Source: Acetofilamentum sp. (GTDB taxonomy: Bacteria; Bacteroidota; Bacteroidia; Bacteroidales; JAADGE01). From it: a DNA stretch of 5,803 nt. The translations under genes and the position numbers were made by a program. This document shows, piece by piece, positions 1 to 5,803 of the stretch. The first letter of the stretch is position 1. Every line of letters starts with the position of its first letter. Under the pieces are notes generated by a model, which saw nothing but the letters and a program-made list of their open reading frames with translations, made no database searches and was not told where the DNA came from. The stretch spans positions 1 to 5,803 of the forward strand of contig DYOJ01000160.1 of the NCBI GenBank assembly GCA_020720705.1, written 5' to 3'.

Positions 1-116
1 TTGCAGGAATCCCACATTTTTAAGTCATAACCTGAGTTCGAAATATGAATATATTGTTCTTGTAAGAAAACTCATAACACATTGAAATTATTTATGTTAT
101 AGAGATATTTCGACTT

Positions 117-226
117 GAATGTTTTATGAAATTCTGTAGAAATACGGTAGAAATTCGATTGAAACTAAATAAAAAACTACGAATGACTACTTAATGACTA
201 TTTTTGACTACAATATGACATTACTT
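117..226. repeat. Degenerate 11-bp periodic tract
   Basis: GAAT or GAAA begins at 117, 128, 139, 150 and 161, exactly 11 bases apart. GTAGAAAT is perfect at 136-143 and 147-154. The phase continues as TGAC at 184, 195, 205 and 216, with TGACTA perfect in the first three and TGACTAC in the first and third. The tract forms the core of the inverted-repeat segment. An 11-base unit is not a multiple of three, and no open frame of gene length crosses it, so it is not coding. It could be a decayed minisatellite, a set of helically phased protein sites, or a curved-DNA element. Confidence 0.5.
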
Positions 227-248
227 TCGATACGAAAAAAGAGTATAA

Positions 249-278
249 TTGACATAAAATCAAGTATTTATACGTTTT
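249..278 (+). promoter_or_regulatory. Candidate promoter for the radical SAM gene
   Basis: TTG at 249-251 (within TTGACA) is followed after 19 bases by TACGTTTT at 271-278. The Bacteroidota consensus is TTG, about 19 bases, then TAnnTTTG, so only the last G of the -7 box is missing. Transcription would start near 285, leaving a leader of about 90 bases before the ATG at 378. The promoter lies within the right arm of the inverted-repeat segment. At the matching place on the left arm the outward-facing strand reads TGAGTTTT, which lacks the TA, so inversion of the segment would be expected to weaken this promoter. Confidence 0.35.
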
Positions 279-377
279 CTTACAGACACTAATTACCGTT
301 TATCTTATTTCGAACTCACGTTCATAATAACGTCATTCAATTTTTTGATTATCAACGTTTTCATACAAACACGATTT

Positions 378-1736
378 ATGAAAGTTCTATTTCTTCGTCC
401 ACAACCTCCAATGGAAACTATCGGTTTACAGCATGTTATGATTGTAGAGCCGCTCGAACTCGAAATATTGGCAACGCTTATTGAAGATTCACACCAAGTC
501 AGTATTGCGGATTGTATCATTGACAACCGTTCGATTAATGAAATTTTAAATTCGGAAATACCTGATATTTTGTGTGTTACAGGATATATCACACACACAG
601 ACCTCATGAAGCTTGTTTGTAAGGAAGCTAAAATATTTAACTCGAAAATAGTAACTATAGTAGGAGGGGTGCACATTGAAAGTTTGCCGGAAACCATTGA
701 TAGCGAGTATATTGACTATCGTGTTGTAAGAAATGCAACCCGAACTTTTCCACAACTTATTGAATATTTGGCAAAAATAAAAACTGATTTTCCGAGTGGA
801 GTTTTGCGAAAATACGAAAAACTAATGCCGGAAACGCTACCGAAGTTCGATTTTTTTGTCCCGATACCGAATCGAAAATATCTCGAAAAGTATCGAAATT
901 CATATTTTTATGTTTTTCACGATAAAGTTGCTTTACTTAAAACTTCGTTTGGCTGTCCGTATCAGTGTAATTTTTGCTATTGCCGAACAATTGCAGGCAA
1001 TCAATATGTTGAACGTGAGCTGAGTGTAGTGATTCAGGAATTGCTAAGTATCAATCAAAAAGAGATTTACATTATTGATGATAATTTTTTAGTTTCCAAA
1101 AAGCGATTGACTGAATTTATGGATTTGTTGGAGAAACACAACATTCGTAAAAAATTTTTAATATACGGTCGAGCCGATTTTATTGTAGAAAACGAAATTT
1201 TGTTGAACAGATTTAAACATCTTGGACTTCGGACGATTATTGTAGGTTTTGAATCGTTCGATACAGGCGAGCTGAGCAAATTAAACAAGGAAACGACTTC
1301 CGAAATCAATACCCAAACGATGGCTGTTCTCAACCGTATCGGTGTAGATTGTTATGCTTCGATAATTGCGATGCCTGAATGGTCAAAGTCTGATTTCGAG
1401 AAGATTACAAAGCAAATGATAAAATTGAAAGTTCGCTTTTTAAATATTCAACCGCTTACTCCGCTTGAAAAAACCGATTTCCGGTTTGACGACACAAAAT
1501 TGATAGTTCAGCGAACAGAGTTTGCAAAGTGGGATTTGGCGCATATTGTTGTTCAACCCGAAAAAATGAGCGTGTCCGATTATTACAAGCAAATACTTCG
1601 TACGTACGAGCGCGTGGTGTTTCGTCCGGCGAATTTAATACACCATCTGAAATATCCGCTAAAAATGCAGATAAAGCTTATGCGAGGCGTTCAAAAAGTC
1701 AGAAAACAGTATATTCAAAAAATGGGAAACTTGTAA
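378..1736 (+). CDS. B12-binding-domain radical SAM protein, substrate unknown
   Basis: A 452-residue cytoplasmic enzyme of the class that pairs an N-terminal cobalamin-binding-like Rossmann domain with a radical SAM barrel (HpnR/BchE type, COG1032-like). The N-terminal domain spans about residues 1-135, with the strand-like opening MKVLFLRPQP and the GGVHIESLPE loop at 96-105. The cluster motif CPYQCNFC gives C193, C197 and C200 for the 4Fe-4S cluster, with an extra C202 just after. Barrel landmarks follow: YIIDDNF (231-237), YGRADF (263-268) and VGFES (289-293). The basic C-terminal region (about 385-452) is unassigned. Known relatives methylate or rearrange lipids, tetrapyrroles and natural products; none can be picked here. 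The GEGE-like motif that usually follows the GGxH loop in this group is replaced by RNATRT near 118-123. The ATG at 378 is chosen because MKVLFLRPQ is a typical family start. An in-frame TTG at 345 would add 11 unlikely residues. No Shine-Dalgarno is seen. It stands alone and converges on argS. Confidence 0.9.
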   Translation: MKVLFLRPQPPMETIGLQHVMIVEPLELEILATLIEDSHQVSIADCIIDNRSINEILNSEIPDILCVTGYITHTDLMKLVCKEAKIFNSKIVTIVGGVHIESLPETIDSEYIDYRVVRNATRTFPQLIEYLAKIKTDFPSGVLRKYEKLMPETLPKFDFFVPIPNRKYLEKYRNSYFYVFHDKVALLKTSFGCPYQCNFCYCRTIAGNQYVERELSVVIQELLSINQKEIYIIDDNFLVSKKRLTEFMDLLEKHNIRKKFLIYGRADFIVENEILLNRFKHLGLRTIIVGFESFDTGELSKLNKETTSEINTQTMAVLNRIGVDCYASIIAMPEWSKSDFEKITKQMIKLKVRFLNIQPLTPLEKTDFRFDDTKLIVQRTEFAKWDLAHIVVQPEKMSVSDYYKQILRTYERVVFRPANLIHHLKYPLKMQIKLMRGVQKVRKQYIQKMGNL

Positions 1737-1760
1737 CTAATTGAAATAAATGCTTCAAAA

Positions 1761-3554
1761 TCACATCCGAATCGGTATTTCAATTCCGAGTAATCCGAGT
1801 GTTGCTCGCAATACAAAACCGGTTTTTTCCGATAATACCAAACGGAACGAGCGGGTTTCTTCGTCTTCGGCATTCAATATTTTGTGGTTGTGATAAAATT
1901 GGTTATATTCTTTTGCTAAATCATAAGCAAAATTAGCAAGCACTGAAGGGCTTCGTTTCTCATCTGCTTCTTGCAATAAAATCGGAAAATCGTAAATTAA
2001 TTTAATGAGTTCCAATTCTTTGGAATCCATTGAGTTCCGATGAATTCTGTGTCTGTAAGGTACGTTGTCGGCATTTGCTTTGGTTAAAAGTGAATTAATG
2101 CGAACAGCGGTATATTGTATAAACGGACCAGTATTGCCGTTAAAATCAATGGATTCTTTTGGATTAAAAACCATATTTTTCTTGGCATCAACTTTTAGAA
2201 TAAAATATTTCAACGCTCCGAGTGCAATTTTCATGTAAATGTCGTGTTTTTCGGCATCCGTCAAACCGTCTAATTTTCCTAATTGTTCGGCAGTATTTTT
2301 GGCGGTGGTGTACATTTCGAGCAATAAATCGTCGGCATCAACAACTGTGCCTTCGCGCGATTTCATTTTGCCTTCGGGCAATTCAACCATGCCGTAGGAC
2401 AAGTGGCTGATTCGGTTTGACCAAGCAAATTCCAACCTGTCAAGAATAATTCGGAGTACTTTAAAATGATAATCTTGCTCGTTCCCGACAACATAAATTG
2501 ATTCGTCAAAGTTGAAATCGTCGTATCGTAAGATTGCTGAGCCGATATCTTGTGTCATGTAAACGGTTGTTCCGTCACTGCGCAGGAGCACTTTTTCGTC
2601 CATGCCGTATTCTGTCAGGTCCAGAAATACTGTTCCGTCTGGTTTTGTACTCAGTTCGCCAAGTTTCAATGATTTTAAAACTACTTCTTTTCCGATTAAA
2701 TAAGTATCTGATTCATAATATGTTTTATCAAAATGTACGCCGAGTTTTGCAAACGTTTCTTCAAAGCCGGCATAGACCCAAGTATTCATGTCTTTCCACA
2801 AATCGCGGGTTTTTTTATGCTCTCGTTCCCATCGTTTTAACATTCCGCGTGCTTTTTTCAACCAATCCGCTTCTTCTTTGGCTTGTTCTTCGGGCATCCC
2901 GGTTGCCATAAGCTCAGCAATTTGTTTTTTATATTCCTTGTCAAAAGCAACATAGTATTCACCTACAAAATGGTCTCCTTTTTTTCCGACACTTTCCGGT
3001 GTCGCTCCGTCAGCGAGTTCTTGCCATGCCAACATTGATTTACAGATATGAATACCTCTGTCGTTTATCAAGTTTACAGAAAAGACTTTTTTCCCTTTCG
3101 CTTTAAAAATATTTGCCATGGATGAGCCGAGCAGAATGTTTCGGATGTGTCCCAAATGTAGGGGTTTGTTCGTATTCGGCGATGCGTATTCTATGACAAC
3201 TTGCGGCGAATTTTCAGTTACTCCCTCAATACCGTAGGTTTCGGTTTGACGTATTTCATCCAAAAAATCAATCCAGAACGCTTGTGATAATTTTAAATTA
3301 AGGAAACCTTTAACAACTTGAAATTCAGCAATTTCAATCATAGAATTTAAAAGATAATTTCCCAAATCCTCAGCAGTAAGTTGTGGATTTTTGCGTGAGT
3401 ATGCCAGCAACGGAAATACAACAAGGGTGTAATCACCGTCATATTCTTTGATAGTTTTCTGAATCTGTATTTTTTTTGCATCAGCTTCTGCCTGATACAA
3501 TTTGCTGATAGCGACTATGGTCTCTTGTATAATTTTTTCTTCAATTCTTATCAT
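1761..3554 (-). CDS. argS: Arginyl-tRNA synthetase (class I)
   Basis: Charges tRNA-Arg with arginine in the cytoplasm and is essential for translation. The product is 597 residues, the usual size in Bacteroidota (E. coli 577). The N-terminal ArgS additional domain spans about 1-110. The class I nucleotide-binding motif is HLGH at 133-136, within ASPNTNKPLHLGHIRN. The KMSKS-equivalent loop is KMKSREGT at 396-403. NGNTGPFIQYTAVR at 472-485 leads into the C-terminal DALR-type anticodon-binding domain, which ends in LGLLGIEIPIRM. No key residue is missing and the frame is intact. The ATG at 3554 (MIRIEEKI) matches the usual family start. A further in-frame ATG at 3590 would add 12 residues not typical of the family, and it falls essentially on the transcription start predicted from the -7 box at 3592-3599, so it is rejected. 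The gene converges with the radical SAM gene and is divergent from the lipoprotein gene. Confidence 0.98.
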   Translation of the reverse strand: MIRIEEKIIQETIVAISKLYQAEADAKKIQIQKTIKEYDGDYTLVVFPLLAYSRKNPQLTAEDLGNYLLNSMIEIAEFQVVKGFLNLKLSQAFWIDFLDEIRQTETYGIEGVTENSPQVVIEYASPNTNKPLHLGHIRNILLGSSMANIFKAKGKKVFSVNLINDRGIHICKSMLAWQELADGATPESVGKKGDHFVGEYYVAFDKEYKKQIAELMATGMPEEQAKEEADWLKKARGMLKRWEREHKKTRDLWKDMNTWVYAGFEETFAKLGVHFDKTYYESDTYLIGKEVVLKSLKLGELSTKPDGTVFLDLTEYGMDEKVLLRSDGTTVYMTQDIGSAILRYDDFNFDESIYVVGNEQDYHFKVLRIILDRLEFAWSNRISHLSYGMVELPEGKMKSREGTVVDADDLLLEMYTTAKNTAEQLGKLDGLTDAEKHDIYMKIALGALKYFILKVDAKKNMVFNPKESIDFNGNTGPFIQYTAVRINSLLTKANADNVPYRHRIHRNSMDSKELELIKLIYDFPILLQEADEKRSPSVLANFAYDLAKEYNQFYHNHKILNAEDEETRSFRLVLSEKTGFVLRATLGLLGIEIPIRM

Positions 3555-3591
3555 GATGATTCGGACTTGTTTTTTCAAGATATTTAACATA

Positions 3592-3599
3592 CAAAATTA
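3592..3599 (-). promoter_or_regulatory. -7 box of the argS promoter
   Basis: Read on the minus strand this is TAATTTTG, a full match to the Bacteroidota -7 consensus TAnnTTTG. Transcription would begin near 3585-3587, giving a leader of about 31 bases before the ATG at 3554. No TTG is found at the usual -33 distance, so the upstream element is weak or absent. A run of ten A (plus strand, 3599-3608) lies next to it. Confidence 0.5.
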
Positions 3600-3630
3600 A
3601 AAAAAAAATCAAAAAGTCAGCTATAAAATT

Positions 3631-3638
3631 TATTTTTG
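3631..3638 (+). promoter_or_regulatory. -7 box of the lipoprotein gene promoter
   Basis: TATTTTTG matches the Bacteroidota consensus TAnnTTTG completely. The expected start near 3643-3645 leaves a very short leader of about 12 bases before the ATG at 3656, with no room for a strong ribosome binding site. This fits the weak use of Shine-Dalgarno pairing in the phylum. No clear -33 TTG is present in the A-rich stretch upstream. It lies back to back with the argS -7 box, 31 bases apart. Confidence 0.5.
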
Positions 3639-3655
3639 CAATTAAATTATTTATA

Positions 3656-5116
3656 ATGAGTTCAAAAATTGAAAATAGTGTCCGTATTTCACTCCGTAAA
3701 TTTCTGTTTTTTCTGATTTTAGTTCTTTTATTTCAATCCGTTTACACATCGTGCAAACAAGATTTTTTTAATACAGATTCTACTGCAAAGCTTTCTTTTT
3801 CAACAGATTCCATTAAATTTGACACAGTTTTTACGACTATCGGCACAGCAACGGATGGTTTTAAAGTGTATAATAAAACAAAAGGCACCTTGAATATTTC
3901 CGAAATAAGATTAAGTAAAGGTCAAAATTCAAATTTCAGAATCAATGTAAACGGAACTCCCGGAAATACACATTCCGATGTAGAGTTGGCAGAAGGCGAC
4001 AGTATTTATGTTTTTGTTGAAGCAACTATAAATCCGGAACGAGATGAAATGATTGAATCTGATGCCGTAGAATTTATGACGAACGGAAATTTGCAAAATG
4101 TTTATTTAGAAGCATTTGGACAAGATATTCATTTGATACGTGATTCTGTTTTGCAAACCGCTCGATGGAGTAGTGATAAACCTTATGTGATTTACGATAC
4201 TTTGATTGTAGATTTTGAGCAAACTTTGACACTTTCGGCAGGCACACATTTACATTTTCATCGGGGCGCACAATTGTTGGTTTTAGGCTCACTAATTTCA
4301 GAAGGTTCTGCAGATGAGCCGGTTATTATGGAGGGAGATAGGTTGGAAGATATGTACTTTGATGTTCCCGGACAGTGGGAGGGGGTATGGCTGACTAAAT
4401 TCAGTAAAAATAATTTTTTGTCTCATACCCAAATATTGAACGCAAATATTGGACTTTGGACAGATTCCGTACAAAATGAATATGCCAAAGTTGTATTGCA
4501 AAATTGTATTATTGCGCACCATTCTCTTTACGGAGTGTGGGGTAATATGAGCAATATCGAAGCATTTGGTACTGAAATTTCAGATTGCGGTATCTCAAAC
4601 GTTATGCTCACGCGCGGAGGAAGTTATGGATTTTATCATTGCACAATTTCAAATTATTTCTCGCATGCAGTTCGTAGAAGTTCTGCTGTATATCTTAAAA
4701 ATTATTTGGAGTATAACGGCACGGCATACATCACACCGTTTAGTCGTATTTTGTTCTCAAATTCTATTATTTGGGGTAACAAAGAAACTGAAATCGGGAT
4801 TGATTTATTAGCCGATAACGAAGCACCGAACACTTATATATTTGAAAATTCAATTGTAAAAATTGACAAAAAATCCGAAATTAATACATCAGATGAACAG
4901 CATTATAAGTCTATTTTTCTCAATACCGACCCGAAATTCAAAGCCTATACACTCTACGATTTCAGCTTAGACACCCTTTCACAGGCTAAAGATGCCGGCA
5001 ATTCAACATTGTCGCCCGATTTTAGGTTTCTATTGGAATATGACATCAATGGTATATTTCGTTTCGGCGATTCTGCACCGGATTTAGGGGCTTATGAGCG
5101 ATTAGAATCAGAGTGA
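3656..5116 (+). CDS. Lipoprotein with Ig-like domain, beta-helix and choice-of-anchor Q type C-terminus
   Basis: A 486-residue cell-envelope protein, probably outer-membrane anchored. A basic N-terminus precedes a hydrophobic core (FLFFLILVLLF, 17-27) and a loose lipobox (VYTSC) with C33 as the lipidated cysteine. Y at -3 is unusual, but Bacteroidota tolerate it. The next residues (KQD) only faintly resemble the acidic surface-export signal. Residues 45-155 form an Ig-like/DUF1573-like sandwich (LSFSTDSIKFDTVFTTIG, then LEAFGQD). Residues about 175-400 have short parallel-beta-helix-like repeats (LQNCIIAHHSLYGVWG, FSNSIIWGNK). DPKFKAYTLYDF, DAGNSTLSP and PDLGAYER at 425-481 resemble the choice-of-anchor Q ending. 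The family is common in Bacteroidota and has no established function. Such helices bind or cleave polysaccharides, or serve as adhesins, but no catalytic residues can be named here. The start at 3656 places the signal peptide correctly. The gene converges on the small membrane protein gene. Confidence 0.88.
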   Translation: MSSKIENSVRISLRKFLFFLILVLLFQSVYTSCKQDFFNTDSTAKLSFSTDSIKFDTVFTTIGTATDGFKVYNKTKGTLNISEIRLSKGQNSNFRINVNGTPGNTHSDVELAEGDSIYVFVEATINPERDEMIESDAVEFMTNGNLQNVYLEAFGQDIHLIRDSVLQTARWSSDKPYVIYDTLIVDFEQTLTLSAGTHLHFHRGAQLLVLGSLISEGSADEPVIMEGDRLEDMYFDVPGQWEGVWLTKFSKNNFLSHTQILNANIGLWTDSVQNEYAKVVLQNCIIAHHSLYGVWGNMSNIEAFGTEISDCGISNVMLTRGGSYGFYHCTISNYFSHAVRRSSAVYLKNYLEYNGTAYITPFSRILFSNSIIWGNKETEIGIDLLADNEAPNTYIFENSIVKIDKKSEINTSDEQHYKSIFLNTDPKFKAYTLYDFSLDTLSQAKDAGNSTLSPDFRFLLEYDINGIFRFGDSAPDLGAYERLESE

Positions 5117-5133
5117 TTAATCATTCAAACTAA

Positions 5134-5352
5134 CTATTTTTTCCAAATCGAACTCAAAATTACCAGCAAAGAAGCTATTGCAAAAAAACCAAGTAAACCA
5201 ACGTCAAACCAGAATGCAGCAGGATTGGTTTGTGCCGTATATGGTCCGGCAGACCGAAAATGACTTTCGCCGCTGACAAAAATTTTCACCAAACCAAAAA
5301 TTGCCATGGTAAATACAATATAAAACAGGTACGGACGCTTTTTATTATTCAT
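5134..5352 (-). CDS. Small two-helix membrane protein, function unknown
   Basis: A 72-residue protein that I do not recognise. It starts MNNKKRPY and ends IWKK. Two hydrophobic segments, about 8-27 and 47-69, are joined by a polar loop of about 20 residues (GESHFRSAGPYTAQTNP). Lysines at both ends suggest a hairpin in the inner membrane with both termini in the cytoplasm. The codon pattern and composition look like those of a real gene: an ATG start, a clean TAG stop, and a product too regular to be a chance frame. Only 17 bases separate its stop from that of the lipoprotein gene, and the genes converge, so they are not co-transcribed. No obvious ribosome binding site is seen. The leader could be long (about 185 bases) if the minus-strand -7 box at 5544-5551 drives it. 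Confidence 0.72.
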   Translation of the reverse strand: MNNKKRPYLFYIVFTMAIFGLVKIFVSGESHFRSAGPYTAQTNPAAFWFDVGLLGFFAIASLLVILSSIWKK

Positions 5353-5362
5353 TTATTATACT

Positions 5363-5402
5363 GAAAATGTGATAATTTGGAAATTTGAAAATGTGACAAT
5401 TT
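5363..5402. repeat. Short direct repeat, 16-bp units at a 24-bp period
   Basis: GAAAATGTGATAATTT at 5363-5378 recurs as GAAAATGTGACAATTT at 5387-5402, 15 of 16 bases identical, separated by GGAAATTT. It lies immediately upstream of the start of the small membrane protein gene, in its presumed leader or promoter. From memory, similar GAAAATTTG/GAAAATGTG runs recur in intergenic regions of Bacteroidota, so this may be a genome-wide low-complexity repeat rather than a local operator. Confidence 0.6.
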
Positions 5403-5543
5403 TCTAATTATTGAATATTTAATTAAGTATATAAGTAAATAAATCAGCTGTTTTGAGTATCCTTAGTGTTTGTATGGAAATATATTGTCATTTTGTTGTA
5501 ATTTTCATAATTTCCATTGAATTTCAACAGACTTTACATATTG

Positions 5544-5551
5544 CAAAGATA
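5544..5551 (-). promoter_or_regulatory. Minus-strand -7 box
   Basis: On the minus strand this reads TATCTTTG followed by C, one of the commonest forms of the Bacteroidota -7 box TAnnTTTG. The nearest TTG upstream (5567-5569 on the minus strand) is 15 bases away, shorter than the usual 17-23. Transcripts would run left toward the small membrane protein gene, with a leader of about 185 bases, or could be a small RNA. The leader contains an 8-bp inverted repeat (5474-5481 with 5510-5517). Confidence 0.4.
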
Positions 5552-5803
5552 TAAAAAATGTTTATTCAAAATAGGGTAGGGAATTTTTTTTTTAGCAAGC
5601 AAATACTCAAATATAATCAAGTTGTCAATAAAATCATTGATTTATGATTTATTACGTTTTCATAAAGTAAAACAAAAGTTTACAATCATTTATCAAAACA
5701 TTCTTTTCCAAAATTTATCTTTTTACGGATAATTTGGCAATATTAAAATGTCCTATAATTAATAAAATATTAAACAGAAATTTACTGATATAAATCAAGT
5801 GTT

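Larger units (their letters stand above)
33..318. repeat. Non-coding segment bounded by inverted repeats (invertible promoter or MITE candidate)
   Basis: TGAGTTCGAAATA at 33-45 is the exact reverse complement of TATTTCGAACTCA at 306-318. Inside it, TGTAAGAAAAC at 61-71 is the exact reverse complement of 274-284, in the same nested order. By eye the two arms keep weaker similarity further inward (about 72-113 against 233-273), with small gaps. TCATAA occurs just outside each end, at 25-30 and 322-327, offset by 2 and 3 bases, so it is a possible but imperfect target duplication. No recombinase or transposase lies in the window. Two readings fit. One is a site-specific invertible promoter, a well-known device in Bacteroides, because a promoter candidate sits in the right arm. 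The other is a MITE-like element with long imperfect terminal inverted repeats. The repeats are seen directly; the role is inferred. Confidence 0.6.
5353..5803. other. AT-rich intergenic region without a gene
   Basis: No frame longer than about 30 codons with a credible start was found by eye on either strand. The region holds the direct repeat at 5363-5402, the -7 box at 5544-5551 and a run of ten T at 5584-5593. It also holds a hairpin at 5631-5650 (AAATCAT, six-base loop, ATGATTT) with no U-run behind it. Bases 5613-5667 loosely resemble the right arm of the inverted-repeat segment at the other end of the window. The region runs to the window edge, so the next gene may begin just outside. 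Confidence 0.6.

Noticed and set aside
2..85. Open frame on the plus strand that could be the 3' end of an upstream gene (…KYEYIVLVRKLITH, stop at 83-85).
   Set aside because: Only 27 codons, no family match, and it crosses the left inverted repeat. The other two frames also end early (stops at 21-23 and 28-30) and are equally possible gene tails, so no choice can be supported.
345..377. TTG start that would extend the radical SAM protein by 11 residues.
   Set aside because: The residues before MKVLFLRPQ do not look like the family N-terminus, and the ATG at 378 is the better start.
1737..1760. Possible terminator between the convergent radical SAM and argS genes (TTGAA … TTCAA at 1741-1758).
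   Set aside because: The stem is only five AT-rich pairs with no clear U-run, so it is too weak to call.
2222..2911. Plus-strand open frames inside argS.
   Set aside because: They run antisense to an intact essential gene, and their translations are rich in Arg, Cys and Leu with no domain; they are shadows.
3555..3590. Upstream ATG for argS adding 12 residues.
   Set aside because: It coincides with the transcription start predicted from the -7 box, and family members begin at the MIRIEEK position.
5474..5554. 26-codon plus-strand frame starting MEIYCHFVV.
   Set aside because: Short, hydrophobic by AT bias, no promoter or ribosome site facing it, and it overlaps the minus-strand -7 box.
5790..5803. 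TGATATAAATCAAGT at the right edge resembles TGACATAAAATCAAGT at 250-265.
   Set aside because: The match is short, gapped and cut by the window edge; expected by chance in sequence this AT-rich.

Overview
The window is AT-rich bacterial DNA that looks like Bacteroidota, probably Bacteroidales or a relative. The evidence is as follows. The arginyl-tRNA synthetase has the length and C-terminal sequence usual for that phylum. The lipoprotein belongs to a Bacteroidota-type Ig-like plus beta-helix family. Starts lack a Shine-Dalgarno sequence, and TAnnTTTG-type -7 boxes sit in front of genes. No RNA gene, CRISPR array, transposase or phage gene is visible.

Layout. Bases 1-344 hold no convincing gene, but they are structured. 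A 13-bp perfect inverted repeat (33-45 and 306-318), with a second perfect inverted repeat nested in the same order (61-71 and 274-284), brackets a segment whose core (117-226) has an 11-bp period. A Bacteroidota-like promoter candidate (249-278) lies in the right arm and points at the next gene. That gene (378-1736, +) encodes a cobalamin-binding-type radical SAM enzyme of unknown substrate. It converges on argS (1761-3554, -) with a 24-bp gap. argS is divergent from a surface or secreted lipoprotein gene (3656-5116, +), and each of these two genes has its own -7 box in the 101-bp spacer. The lipoprotein gene converges on a short gene for a two-helix membrane protein (5134-5352, -). Bases 5353-5803 carry no gene; they hold a short direct repeat, a good -7 box on the minus strand and a small hairpin.

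How the genes relate. Every neighbouring pair of genes is convergent or divergent, so there is no operon here and no shared pathway can be argued. argS is housekeeping. The radical SAM protein and the lipoprotein are accessory. The observation most worth following is the inverted-repeat segment ahead of the radical SAM gene: it could be an invertible (phase-variable) promoter or a small non-autonomous mobile element. The sequence alone cannot decide between these.
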